DNA from: an uncultured Sphaerochaeta sp. | Lineage (GTDB): Bacteria > Spirochaetota > Spirochaetia > Sphaerochaetales > Sphaerochaetaceae | Reading direction: 5' to 3' | Assembly (NCBI RefSeq): GCF_963666015.1 | Contig: NZ_OY762555.1 | Span: 1,612,001 to 1,676,000 of the forward strand | DNA: 64,000 nucleotides | In this document: positions 50,207 through 59,345 of the stretch, in pieces | Layout: every line of letters begins with the position of its first letter | How positions within the stretch are numbered: position 1 is the stretch's first letter | Position numbers and translations under genes: made by a program | The notes under the pieces: generated by a model | What the model saw: the letters and a program-made list of their open reading frames with translations, nothing else | Told to the model about the DNA's origin: nothing | The model's database searches: none

Positions 50207-52548
50207 TGAACAAACTCTTGGAACTAAAAGGAACGTTCAATCAAGCATCTAGGCCTAGGCCAGTAGTATTTCATACGCTCCCCCCAAAAAGGAGCGTTAC
50301 CATATCCGATATCAATAGATTGACTCAGTCTCTTGAAAAGGTGTATCGCTATTGGAGAGAAAGCCACAGTCTATTTAAGCCACTTGTCTCTCTCTATTAC
50401 AAAGATATCGTAGCAAAAAGCAATAGGATGAGTAACATTCTTTCCTATGGATCGGAATCACCCAATGCAACGATTGTCGGTGCCAAATTTACCGACACTT
50501 TAAACCCCAAACACATCATCACTCATTGTGTGAGTATTCGTACCTTTGAGCAAGGATTGGAAAAACTTCGACGAGCATCCCAATTCCTAACGAACGAATT
50601 CAACACTAAAATCACTGCTGAAGAGATGGATATCCTGAATAATAATACGTCAAGGCTAAAGAGAGAACTCTCAAGGGAAGAGATTTCCTGGAAAACCCAG
50701 AAAGAACGAGCACTCACTGCGCATGGATTAAGCAAATCCGCATTTTGTCAAATCATGAAAGATGCTTGGTACATTGATTTCTTTAAAGTCGAAGAGCGAA
50801 ATATACCCGTTTCAGAGAGTCAGATCATCACACTTTATGATACGGGTCTGAGACGAGAAGAAATTCTTAAGAATCTTGGATTGCAACAAGAACCCATCAG
50901 AACTCTGGACGATCTTACCTGGATGGTGACACCTGAACAGTATTACGAGATTATTAGCAAAGCCCCCTATCTTGTTGCCATGACAGTCTCCGATTTTGGA
51001 AGAATTGATGCACGTTCTCTTGATGGAATAGGGAACCTTTCATCAGGATTCTCTATCCCTGAACCTACAAATGAACCAGTAATTGGCGTCATCGACACGC
51101 TCTTCGACCAATCCTCATATTTCTCTTCATGGGTAGAGTATCACTGTATGATATCCCCAGACCTTGTTGAAGACGAAGATTATGCACACGGAACGGCTGT
51201 CTCATCCATTCTTGTCGATGGTCCTTCTCTTAACGGACATCTTGATGATGGATGTGGCCGTTTTCGTGTCCGCCACTTTGGCGTAGCCAAGCATGCACGA
51301 AACAGTTCTGCCTATCTGATGAATGCAATACGATCTATCGTAGAAACGAACAAAGATATTAAGGTATGGAACATATCCCTCGGATCATCACTGGAGGCTG
51401 ACCAGAATTTCATCTCTCCCGAAGCAGCTCTTCTCGATGAGCTCCAATTCTTATATGACATCATTTTCGTAGTAGCCGGCACAAATAATAGAAACCGTCG
51501 TTTAGATCGTCCAAGAATTGGTTCTCCCGCCGATTCCGTCAACTCTGTTGTGGTAAATGCAGTGACTCTGGCAGGAGATCCTGTGGAATATGCACGCAAG
51601 GGTCCTGTATTACATTTCTTCAACAAACCTGATGTCGCGGTATTTGGTGGAGACAGCCAAGATGGCATGATCGTCTACTCCAACCGAGGAAGGGTTAAGG
51701 AATTGGGCACTTCGTTTGCAGCTCCTTGGATTGCTCGGAAGTTAGCATATCTTATACACGTAATGAATTTTCCTAGAGAAATTGCCAAAGCACTACTACT
51801 TGATTCTGCTGCTGGCTGGAAAGTCGATTCTAACAGCCAGAATCTAAAAGGCTTCGGTGTTGTTCCAACCAAAATACAGGATATTTTGTCATCACCAAAT
51901 GAAGAAATACGCTTTGTAGTACACGGGGTGGTGGAAGCATATGAAACCTATGCGTATACCATTCCAGTCCCCCTTTGCAAAGACCAGTTCCCCTATATTG
52001 CAAAAGCCACTCTCTGTTATTTCCCAAAATGTTCTCGTTCCCAAGGAGTTGACTATACCGATACCGAAATGGACATACATCTAGGAAGGATGAACAAAAA
52101 GGGCAAGATCACGGCAATTAACGCTAATGCTCAGGGAGACGACGAACCCCACAGATTGTTTGAAAAAGAGGTACGCCGCAATTATCGAAAATGGGATACG
52201 GTAAAACATATCTACGAAGAACAAAAGGCCCGAAATCGTCCCAGAATACGGCTAAGTGAATCATCACCCAATTGGGGCATCAACATCAAGACCAAGGAAC
52301 GTTTGGAGACCAAGTCAGGTAAAGGCTTACATTTCGGTGTTGTGATCACGCTACATGAAATCACGGGAGTAAACCGAATTTCTGAATTCATGCAGCTTTG
52401 TCGTGCTAACAATTGGTTTGTCAATGAAGTTGACATCCATGCCAGGATTGAAATTCATGAGAAAGCTGAAGTAGAAGTAGAATTTGATGAGGATCAAGTG
52501 CAAGAAGATACATTCTTACACGACCCAAACTCTTCACCAGACAGGTAA
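50206..52548 (+). CDS. ietS: IetS-like subtilisin-family serine protease
   Basis: 780 residues. The catalytic triad of S8 peptidases is visible: Asp in I-G-V-I-D-T-L-F near 304, His in D-Y-A-H-G-T-A-V near 331, Ser in L-G-T-S-F-A-A-P near 510. There is no signal peptide, so it acts in the cytoplasm. Residues 1-290 are an extra N-terminal region and the last 220 residues an additional domain, both typical of the large IetS proteases. The ATG at 50206, with GGGAG upstream, is used; a GTG at 50203 is in frame. It presumably acts with the ATPase, which may hand it targets or activate it. Confidence 0.85.
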   Translation: MNKLLELKGTFNQASRPRPVVFHTLPPKRSVTISDINRLTQSLEKVYRYWRESHSLFKPLVSLYYKDIVAKSNRMSNILSYGSESPNATIVGAKFTDTLNPKHIITHCVSIRTFEQGLEKLRRASQFLTNEFNTKITAEEMDILNNNTSRLKRELSREEISWKTQKERALTAHGLSKSAFCQIMKDAWYIDFFKVEERNIPVSESQIITLYDTGLRREEILKNLGLQQEPIRTLDDLTWMVTPEQYYEIISKAPYLVAMTVSDFGRIDARSLDGIGNLSSGFSIPEPTNEPVIGVIDTLFDQSSYFSSWVEYHCMISPDLVEDEDYAHGTAVSSILVDGPSLNGHLDDGCGRFRVRHFGVAKHARNSSAYLMNAIRSIVETNKDIKVWNISLGSSLEADQNFISPEAALLDELQFLYDIIFVVAGTNNRNRRLDRPRIGSPADSVNSVVVNAVTLAGDPVEYARKGPVLHFFNKPDVAVFGGDSQDGMIVYSNRGRVKELGTSFAAPWIARKLAYLIHVMNFPREIAKALLLDSAAGWKVDSNSQNLKGFGVVPTKIQDILSSPNEEIRFVVHGVVEAYETYAYTIPVPLCKDQFPYIAKATLCYFPKCSRSQGVDYTDTEMDIHLGRMNKKGKITAINANAQGDDEPHRLFEKEVRRNYRKWDTVKHIYEEQKARNRPRIRLSESSPNWGINIKTKERLETKSGKGLHFGVVITLHEITGVNRISEFMQLCRANNWFVNEVDIHARIEIHEKAEVEVEFDEDQVQEDTFLHDPNSSPDR

Positions 52549-52549
52549 C

Positions 52550-52576
52550 AAGACAGGGATTACGAATCCCTGCCTT
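52550..52576. terminator. Bidirectional terminator
   Basis: AAGACAGGGATT / AATCCCTGCCTT with a three-base loop lies in the 41-base gap between the convergent subtilase and DUF4914 genes. Confidence 0.7.
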
Positions 52577-52589
52577 GCCCCACGTACCA

Positions 52590-54467
52590 TCAGATTCTCA
52601 TAGGAACGAGATCCAGATACTCCTGCAGTGTTCCATCCCGTAAACAGGTTTCAATGATGCTCCTACCCAAAGGATCCAAAGCTGGGGTGAGGAACTTCTC
52701 AAGTTCCTTCTTGAAGAAGTTTGAGAGAATCTGGGCCCCTGCATCAAACCCTTCTGCCCCTACCTCGACCTGTCGGTTAACTTCGAGCAACTCCTTAGGA
52801 ATATACTCCCCGTCCACCTTCACACTATCGAGAGAATAGCCAAGAAGCGGACTTCTGGAAGGTTTCAGTTGGTGTGGCTGGAACTTTGCACTTCCTCGCC
52901 TTGAGAGATACTCTCTTGCTATCCATTGGGGCATGAACCCAACTTTATAAACTCCTATATGCTGGTTGGGAACCAAGATATATCGGGTACCAGGAAAGTC
53001 AACAATCTGCTTGAGCAGGAGATTTGCCTGATCAACCATTCTTCCTGTAGCGAAAGGCCAGTAGGAACCAACTCCCTCACTGCTCATACCCTCCGTATCA
53101 TTGATACTTGGATTGTCATGGCCCCTGGGAGCAACCAATCGCCAGAGCCATGCAAGAGAGGGAGGCAGCATATGGAACATGCCAATAATCCCGTAGGTAG
53201 GATTCTCTTTCGAGCAAGGTGGAGTGCGCACCCCGAAACTGCGAATATCAACTTCAACCGGTTCATTGACAATATTCGGGATCAGTCTTCTTGGCATGAT
53301 CACACGGGGATTGGGACAGGGTTTTCCTGGCGCATCCATCGTATGCTCCCAAATAAGGCAGGTTGAAAGGGGAACCGTCTCATAGTTCAGGAAGATAAGG
53401 GGTTCTTGGGGATGGACACACAGCTCCTCAAGATACGGATCGGTGCCATATTTGGTAATATGGTTTGTCCGTAGGAACCAACCAGCTTCAGCATCCTTCA
53501 CCACCAGCTTTCCACTCGAATTCTGCAGATCTGGGTGACATAGTGCCATATCATCAGTTACTGGACGAAGCTCACATGGCTCTTTCAGGGCAAGATAGGT
53601 TCTCTCCTCCGTTTCTGTATGGGTACTGAGCAGGATCTTTCCATCCATCTCCCGATGGATCTTCTCGATCATCTCGCTCTTGCCACCACCACTTGCCCCC
53701 TCATGCATGATGGTAATGATATTGTCATAGGGAGTTATGACCCTGACGGTAGAACCGTGGGCGGTAACCCAGCCTTCCTTCTCCCCGGTGGTCAGCAGCA
53801 GGCCATAGACCCCTTTCTTCGCACTTGGACCAGGATAGAGATTGTAGGCAAACATTTCGTAGAGGTTCTCCAACCTGTTATGGACAACCATCTGCTTTCC
53901 ATTGAAATGGGTGTGCCTGAATGTAGGAGCTAGATAGATAATTGCCTCAGGAGTAAATCCTTCGGGAATTTCTGCCGCTGGGATAAATTTCTGCAAGTCA
54001 GCAAGCCCACCTGCAAAAAAACCAGCATTGCTCGGAGCTACCAAGAGAGAGGGAATCTCCTTGGTATCAAGCCCTGTCGCAAACGGCATCAGTATAAGAT
54101 CCGTGGTTGCAAGCCACGCAAAGGTCTCTTCCCTAAGTGAAGAGAAATCTTTCTTATATCTATCCTTGTAACGAGGCTTGTCAGTAGCACCTTCGTCTGC
54201 AATCAACATACAATCGGGGTCACGGCGTCGCATATACGCTTCGTGATAATTCACGACTGCACCATTCTTACTCCTGACAACCGAAACTTCGGCTACACGT
54301 CCCTTGCCAGGAACATCATAGGCCACCTCAAAGTGATTGCAGTCCTTACCCCCCATTGCAAGTTCCAAGAGCTCCCCTCTGGTCTCGGGAATGGTGATTT
54401 GCATTCCCTTATCTACTATTGCTTGCAATTCTGCAGGCAATACCATTTTTTCGATGTACTTGTTCAT
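52590..54467 (-). CDS. DUF4914 protein with PEPCK-like P-loop
   Basis: 625 residues matching DUF4914. A P-loop G-A-S-G-G-G-K-S-E is found near 254, followed by D-G-K-I-L-L-S-T-H-T-E near 266 and several conserved R-H-T-H and N-I-I-T-I-M-H-E segments, which recall the phosphoenolpyruvate carboxykinase/HPr-kinase nucleotide fold. This suggests a nucleotide-dependent kinase or carboxykinase-like enzyme, but no reaction is known. Start ATG 54467 follows AAAGGGG; the longer open frame lacks a ribosome site. Transcribed alone. Confidence 0.82.
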   Translation of the reverse strand: MNKYIEKMVLPAELQAIVDKGMQITIPETRGELLELAMGGKDCNHFEVAYDVPGKGRVAEVSVVRSKNGAVVNYHEAYMRRRDPDCMLIADEGATDKPRYKDRYKKDFSSLREETFAWLATTDLILMPFATGLDTKEIPSLLVAPSNAGFFAGGLADLQKFIPAAEIPEGFTPEAIIYLAPTFRHTHFNGKQMVVHNRLENLYEMFAYNLYPGPSAKKGVYGLLLTTGEKEGWVTAHGSTVRVITPYDNIITIMHEGASGGGKSEMIEKIHREMDGKILLSTHTETEERTYLALKEPCELRPVTDDMALCHPDLQNSSGKLVVKDAEAGWFLRTNHITKYGTDPYLEELCVHPQEPLIFLNYETVPLSTCLIWEHTMDAPGKPCPNPRVIMPRRLIPNIVNEPVEVDIRSFGVRTPPCSKENPTYGIIGMFHMLPPSLAWLWRLVAPRGHDNPSINDTEGMSSEGVGSYWPFATGRMVDQANLLLKQIVDFPGTRYILVPNQHIGVYKVGFMPQWIAREYLSRRGSAKFQPHQLKPSRSPLLGYSLDSVKVDGEYIPKELLEVNRQVEVGAEGFDAGAQILSNFFKKELEKFLTPALDPLGRSIIETCLRDGTLQEYLDLVPMRI

Positions 54468-54697
54468 ATTGTTCCCCTTTCCATGTGCCTCTAGGAGCCT
54501 ATCTCCTGTCCATGGTGTTATGCTTGTGAAATGTTCCCACCCGCTCTTCCTCGCCTTGGTTCGAAACAAAAAAAATCCAGCATCCACCGGTAATAACCGA
54601 TAAACACTGGACTACTTCAGGACTGGTGTATAACCCTTCCTGTTATCTTCCAAGAGGATCAAAGGACCCTCTGCTCAATTATAAAAATCGTAGACTC

Positions 54698-55060
54698 CTA
54701 CTTGGAAAAGCACCTCTCCAGGTTCTTATCCAAGGTTATAATCACAATCTTCTCCCCTGTCCGTGTGCTCACATCTGAATGCAAACTCACGATCTCAACA
54801 TCGATCACTTCCTTGATAGTCTGTTTGAAATACTCACTCGCACTCTCAAACAAGCTGGTACGAATTTGCTTCAACAGTTCTACTCCTTGACCACTCTCTG
54901 CCAGTTTCTGTTCAACCTGGCTTAGGAAGCCCTTGAGTCTAATGATTATCAAATCCTGAAGTATCGTTGTCTTTATCTGTTTCGGGCCACGACCCATGTA
55001 ATTAATTTCAAAGGTACTCACTGCTTCGCTTATTTGCGCTTCCATTTGCCCCTTTGTCAT
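54698..55060 (-). CDS. DUF2294 family protein
   Basis: 120 residues: F-E-I-N-Y-M-G-R-G-P-K-Q-I-K-T-T-I-L-Q-D-L-I-I-I-R-L-K-G-F-L near 17-47 and D-V-E-I-V-S-L-H-S-D-V-S-T-R-T-G-E-K-I-V-I-I-T-L-D near 88-112, the whole DUF2294 pattern. Database entries sometimes name it Na+-translocating membrane potential-generating protein, but no such role is demonstrated; it has no membrane segment. AAGGAG before the ATG. Confidence 0.85.
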   Translation of the reverse strand: MTKGQMEAQISEAVSTFEINYMGRGPKQIKTTILQDLIIIRLKGFLSQVEQKLAESGQGVELLKQIRTSLFESASEYFKQTIKEVIDVEIVSLHSDVSTRTGEKIVIITLDKNLERCFSK

Positions 55061-55169
55061 TACTAGGCCTTCTCCTTACTTTATATGCGGATAGAGTAGA
55101 GAGAAACTCCTTTTTTGTCAATGTTCCAGATTCTTGGCATTCTTTGTCTGTATTTCTACAACCAAGCAA

Positions 55170-55679
55170 TCATAGCTGATGGGTCCTATATATACATGAA
55201 AGTGAAATTTGCCCTGCAATGTCAAATAGTAAATCAGTATAGATTGGACGAATCTGGTCTGAAAGATAAAAGGATTGGTTCATTTCAATACAGGGAACTA
55301 AAAAGAAATTTCTGTTTCGATCGAGGGGAATGTAGAGGCCAAAGCCAAGATATGGAAGCATGTTAGTAACAAAACCTAGTTGCATATGTACTAATCCTTG
55401 AACCAAATAGGAAGCTCCGATATGAAATAACAAATCATCAAAGAGACACGTCCTGATCTCAGTCATTCCAACTAGCTCCTGAAAGATATGCCCACGTTGG
55501 GTCAGGCTAAGAGCTACGATTTAAGACAGGTTTATCTTGACGCCCACATCTACATACGTATACCAGGAGGAGAAGCCAACACTCGTGGTTATCCCTGCAT
55601 GAAACTCTGGAGATGTTGCGAATACTGGCACGAATACAATACAGAATATAAGCAAAACAATTATTTTTGGAAGGTATAA
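55170..55679 (-). pseudogene. Outer-membrane beta-barrel-like protein gene, broken
   Basis: On the minus strand one frame reads K-I-I-V-L-L-I-F-C-I-V-F-V-P-V-F-A-T-S (a signal peptide), then alternating hydrophobic/polar strands such as H-A-G-I-T-T-S-V-G-F-S-S-W-Y-T-Y-V-D-V-G-V, a TAA at 55521-55523, and in the same frame continues with L-G-F-V-T-N-M-L-P-Y-L-G-F-G-L-Y-I-P-L near 55380-55330 to a stop at 55170. The length, about 165 residues, and aromatic-capped strands suggest a small outer-membrane or OmpW-like barrel. No ATG precedes the signal sequence; only TTG at 55655. The in-frame stop and missing start make it a decayed gene. Confidence 0.65.
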
Positions 55680-55729
55680 CCTATTTTGGCGCTACCATAC
55701 CGATAACACAGATATGTTGGATTTAGATT

Positions 55730-56143
55730 CTAAAATGACGAATGAACAAACATAAAATCCGATGGAGTCATCATACGAGGGTGATCTATCCCAGACTCAA
55801 GGAAGTCTTTATCTCCTGTCAAAATAATATCCACGTCAGAGACAACCGCACTACGCAATATCGGTCTGTCCATCATGTCGCGCATCAACCTTTCCTCTTT
55901 CACAGGTCTTTCGGGGGTATCAACTATCTCAATTGAAAGAAGAGAGTTAGAGATGAACGATTCTAGGGCTGGCAGCTTATTTGGAAATTTTCTTGTAAAA
56001 ATACGCTTCATCTCGTCAAGGTTCTGCTCACAAATAACAGCTTGGAATGGATACATATTGGCTTTCCAAAAAGCCTTTGCTGGCGTACTGTGGGGAAACA
56101 GTGCTGCTGAAATCAAAACGTTGGTGTCGATAAGAACTTTCAT
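55730..56143 (-). CDS. PIN-domain toxin (VapC-like)
   Basis: 137 residues of the PIN family (COG1569 type): first acidic residue in V-L-I-D-T-N-V-L-I-S-A at 4-11, E in C-E-Q-N-L-D-E-M near 40, D in D-R-P-I-L-R-S-A near 92 and the last in I-I-L-T-G-D-K-D-F-L near 107. All four catalytic positions are kept, so it should be an active RNase. Its ATG overlaps the antitoxin stop by four bases (ATGA). Confidence 0.9.
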   Translation of the reverse strand: MKVLIDTNVLISAALFPHSTPAKAFWKANMYPFQAVICEQNLDEMKRIFTRKFPNKLPALESFISNSLLSIEIVDTPERPVKEERLMRDMMDRPILRSAVVSDVDIILTGDKDFLESGIDHPRMMTPSDFMFVHSSF

Positions 56144-56409
56144 TCAGTATTCTCAGAGCGGAGATTTCTAACAAGAGCCATCACATCCTCATCATCTTCT
56201 AAGCCTGCCTTTTGTGCTTCCCCTACCATCTTATTTTGCAGAATCTCCATGGCGTAGAGGGCTGAGTTAATAATCCTCACGTTGCCTCCATCCACTAAAA
56301 AAGTCACACGGTCCCCGGTCCCGATGCCCAAGGCTGTCCTAACGTCCTTGGGGATGGTCACCTGACCTTTGGCCATCACTTTTGCATTATCTATAAATTG
56401 TTGTGCCAT
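56140..56409 (-). CDS. AbrB/MazE-type antitoxin
   Basis: 89 residues. Residues 8-50 form the swapped-hairpin AbrB DNA-binding fold: A-K-V-M-A-K-G-Q-V-T-I-P-K-D-V-R-T-A-L-G-I-G-T-G-D-R-V-T-F. The C-terminal helix E-D-V-M-A-L-V-R-N-L-R probably wraps the toxin. ATG 56409 with GGAGG is used; the open frame further upstream crosses the operator. It precedes and overlaps the PIN toxin gene, so both form one autoregulated unit. Confidence 0.9.
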   Translation of the reverse strand: MAQQFIDNAKVMAKGQVTIPKDVRTALGIGTGDRVTFLVDGGNVRIINSALYAMEILQNKMVGEAQKAGLEDDEDVMALVRNLRSENTE

Positions 56410-56420
56410 TCTATTCCTCC

Positions 56421-56442
56421 AAAGTAGGGAAATCCCTACTTT
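56421..56442 (-). promoter_or_regulatory. Operator of the AbrB/PIN pair
   Basis: AAAGTAGGG (56421-56429) and CCCTACTTT (56434-56442) form a perfect inverted repeat just before the antitoxin ribosome site, the expected position for autoregulation. Confidence 0.65.
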
Positions 56443-56529
56443 TAATCTACCATGAGCGGACCATATTGACAAGACCTCTTCTCAGAAGTATGTGTCATAT
56501 GAAGACCAAGGAGCCTTCAATCTTGCTGA

Positions 56530-57939
56530 CTATTGCTGATCCTCTGGCTCCGATTCTCTTGGTGCTACACGCTCCATGAAGAGATTGGTATAGGCGAAGA
56601 GGACAGCTACAAGGGGAGAGAGCCAGCAGAACACTGCATAGGGAGCATACGCCCCTGCTGACACACCCAAAGCAGAATATACAAACACAGCACTGCTGTT
56701 CCATGGGATCAAGGGAGCTGTAAGGGTACCTCCGGCTTCCAGTGTGCGGGTAAGATTTTTCAATTTGAGTTTGTGATCACGATAGTTCTCCTCATACATT
56801 TGGCCAGGGAGAATGACAGCAAGGTACTGGTTGGCACTGAATATATTAACAAAGATTGAGGTCAAGAGAACCGTCACCGTAAGATTACCGACCGTGCCTA
56901 CGAACCGTGAAAGCTTCTGGAGAATGCTGTGCAGCATCCCTGTCCGGTCCATGATGCCTCCAAGAGCAAGAGAGATGAGAGCGAGGATGACCACATTATA
57001 CATACTCTCCATCCCTCCTCGGGAGAACAATGCATCGATCTCCTCACTACCAGTGTTGCTTACATATCCGCTATGGATGGTTTCAAAGAGCTGTGCCAGG
57101 CTGCCTCCCTGGAAGAGGAGGTATGCAAGTCCTCCGAGAATGAGACCGGTTATCAGGCAAGGAATAGCAGGCACTTTAAGAAAAATGAGGATAATAACTG
57201 CTAGTGGAGGGATAAACAGCCAGAACGTAAAGTTGAAGTGTTGCAGGATACTTTCCGTATAAGCTGAGACATCACCAATGCTGCCACCACCAGAGACCGT
57301 AAATCCCAGTATGGTGAAGACAATCAAAGAGAGAACCATCGCAGGAACGGAGGTATAGAGCATATGACGGATATGATCGAAAAGATTCACGCCTAGCACG
57401 GAAGAGGTCAGGTTGGTGGAATCAGACATGGGAGAGATCTTGTCACCAAAAAAAGCCCCTGAGACAACTGAACCGGCTGTCATGGCCACGGGGAGCCCCA
57501 GGCCTTCACCAACGCCGATGGCAGCGACACCAATGGTCCCGATGGTGGTCCAGGAACTGCCGGTGATCAACGACATAAGACTGCAGAAAAGAAAGATAAG
57601 TGGAAGAAACCATCGGGCAGAGAGAACCTTGAACATATAATACATCAGGGCTGGAACAATCCCGCTGGCAATCCATATCCCTATAAGCATTCCAATGATA
57701 AGGAGGATCAGCAACGCTGGTATCGTCCTGCTGATAGCACCCTTGAACCCTTCCCTGATAATCTCCCAAGAGCAACCACTTGCATAGGCACATACCCCAG
57801 CTGTCGTCGCACCAAGAAACAGTGCAAAATGGGGTTGTGTGTCCAGCACAAAAATGGACACCCATAAGGCAAGACCGGTAATGAGTAGGGGAATCAAAGA
57901 CACATAAATCGATGGCAATGGAGCTTCTTTCTTATACAT
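56530..57939 (-). CDS. NhaC-family Na+/H+ antiporter
   Basis: 469 residues with about 11-12 membrane segments. Motifs of the NhaC family are visible: G-S-S-W-T-T-I-G-T-I-G near 128, F-F-G-D-K-I-S-P-M-S-D-S-T-N-L near 164 (acidic ion-binding residues), and P-L-I-P-W-N-S-S-A near 423. It exchanges sodium (or an organic substrate such as malate in some relatives) for protons across the inner membrane. GGGAG before the ATG. It stands alone between the AbrB/PIN pair and the fic gene. Confidence 0.9.
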   Translation of the reverse strand: MYKKEAPLPSIYVSLIPLLITGLALWVSIFVLDTQPHFALFLGATTAGVCAYASGCSWEIIREGFKGAISRTIPALLILLIIGMLIGIWIASGIVPALMYYMFKVLSARWFLPLIFLFCSLMSLITGSSWTTIGTIGVAAIGVGEGLGLPVAMTAGSVVSGAFFGDKISPMSDSTNLTSSVLGVNLFDHIRHMLYTSVPAMVLSLIVFTILGFTVSGGGSIGDVSAYTESILQHFNFTFWLFIPPLAVIILIFLKVPAIPCLITGLILGGLAYLLFQGGSLAQLFETIHSGYVSNTGSEEIDALFSRGGMESMYNVVILALISLALGGIMDRTGMLHSILQKLSRFVGTVGNLTVTVLLTSIFVNIFSANQYLAVILPGQMYEENYRDHKLKLKNLTRTLEAGGTLTAPLIPWNSSAVFVYSALGVSAGAYAPYAVFCWLSPLVAVLFAYTNLFMERVAPRESEPEDQQ

Positions 57940-58392
57940 GAAATGACATCTCCCAAGGTGTTGTATGCATACTACAGCGAATAGAAAAGACCATAGGCAG
58001 ATAGTATCTTAAGCCATATACCATCATAGCTTTCTATTCTGATACGCTTAGTACCACCTTACCAAGAGGAGAGATAATGTCAACCGCCATCAATGTAGTT
58101 GATCTGGGAAAGCTTATGTAAGAATATTCGGCTAAGCAACAAGAACAGAACCTTACCGCTCGAATTAGATCCTTTATTGAGCATATCCATACGTACTATC
58201 CCCCATCTCTCCTATCCTCCCACATAGAGGCTTGCTTCCAATGCATGGTTCCTTTCGTTGACTGAGAAACGCTTTCCTTGCGTGATACCCGCATAAAGGA
58301 GTATCTGTTACATACCGGCATATATACTATATTTTTATAAATTTCTCATTTTTATGCCGATAGCATGCTATACTATTACTAGGGAGGATCTT
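57940..58392. other. Region before the fic gene
   Basis: These 453 bases hold a small broken reading frame (58077-58265) and a likely promoter for the fic gene, with TATACT at about 58369-58374 directly upstream of the ribosome site. No repeat or RNA gene was recognised. Confidence 0.5.
58077..58265 (+). pseudogene. Possible small gene with an in-frame stop
   Basis: ATG 58077 has AGAGGAGAG upstream and reads M-S-T-A-I-N-V-V-D-L-G-K-L-M before TAA (58119-58121); the same frame stays open for another 47 codons, including E-Y-S-A-K-Q-Q-E-Q-N-L-T-A-R-I, to TGA at 58263. This looks like a roughly 62-residue helical protein, perhaps a lost antitoxin partner, broken by a nonsense mutation. A real 14-residue peptide is the alternative. 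Weakly supported. Confidence 0.3.
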
Positions 58393-59298
58393 ATGCGGTA
58401 TCACTCAGTCGCAGAAATTGCTCAAAAATGGTCCATGAGCGAACGAGGGGTGAGGAATTATTGTGCTCAAGGAAAAATTGAGGGAGCATTCCTGAAAGGA
58501 AAAACCTGGATGATTCCTGATGGAGCTACCAAGCCTGGAAAAAAATCAACGACATCACAGAGACCTTCCTCTTCTCTGTTGGCTCGCCTGAAGGAAGAGA
58601 AACACTCCAAGAGGAAGGGCGGTATCTACCAGAAACTCCAGATAGACATGACCTATAATTCAAACCACATGGAAGGAAGCCAGCTCACGCATGAACAAAC
58701 TCAGTATATCTATGAAACCAATACCATCGGTCTTGAGAATACCATCTTGCAAGTCGACGACATTGTAGAGACAGCAAACCATTTTCGTTGCATTGACCTG
58801 ATGATTGATCGAGCAACATTCACGCTTAGTGAGGCGTTTATCAAACAACTGCATGCCACCTTGAAGACAGGTACCAGTGATAGCCGAAAGGATTGGATTG
58901 GCATAGGAGAATACAAAAAACTCCCCAATGAGGTTGGAGGTTTTGAAACAGTGCCTCCTGAGCAGGTCGCAGAACAGATGCAAGCTTTGCTTGCCTCCTA
59001 TCACTCAATCGAGGAGAAGACACTTGATGATATCCTTGAATTCCATGTTCACTTTGAGCTCATTCATCCATTCCAAGATGGTAATGGACGAGTCGGAAGA
59101 TTGATTATGTTCAAGGAGTGCCTCCGTTCAAACATCACTCCCTTTATCATACCCGATGATATGAAGCTCTATTATTACAGGGGTCTCAGTGAATGGAAGA
59201 GAGAAAGGGAATCTCTACGTGATACATGCCTCGCTGCGCAGGATACGTTTAGGCACTACTTGGACTACTTCAGGATTCCCTATGATACGAAATCCTGA
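58393..59298 (+). CDS. Fic-family AMP/NMP-transferase-like protein
   Basis: 301 residues. An N-terminal helix-turn-helix-like part (1-55, V-A-E-I-A-Q-K-W-S-M-S-E-R-G-V-R-N-Y) precedes the Fic domain (85-285) with the catalytic motif H-P-F-Q-D-G-N-G-R-V-G-R near 224. The autoinhibitory motif S-N-H-M-E-G near 95 ((S/T)xxxE(G/N)) lies on the N-terminal side, so it is a class II, self-inhibited Fic protein. It should transfer AMP or another nucleotide part to a target protein. Start ATG 58393 with AGGGAGG; the longer frame overlaps the -10. Confidence 0.9.
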   Translation: MRYHSVAEIAQKWSMSERGVRNYCAQGKIEGAFLKGKTWMIPDGATKPGKKSTTSQRPSSSLLARLKEEKHSKRKGGIYQKLQIDMTYNSNHMEGSQLTHEQTQYIYETNTIGLENTILQVDDIVETANHFRCIDLMIDRATFTLSEAFIKQLHATLKTGTSDSRKDWIGIGEYKKLPNEVGGFETVPPEQVAEQMQALLASYHSIEEKTLDDILEFHVHFELIHPFQDGNGRVGRLIMFKECLRSNITPFIIPDDMKLYYYRGLSEWKRERESLRDTCLAAQDTFRHYLDYFRIPYDTKS

Positions 59299-59345
59299 TA
59301 TATGGAAGGCTGGGTGCCTGTAAAAGGCACCCTTCTTTCCTTTTC

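Noticed and set aside
55170..55466. Short minus-strand frame as an independent 98-residue gene
   Set aside because: It has no ribosome site and continues in frame upstream, beyond a TAA, into a signal peptide, so it is better explained as the 3' part of a broken gene.
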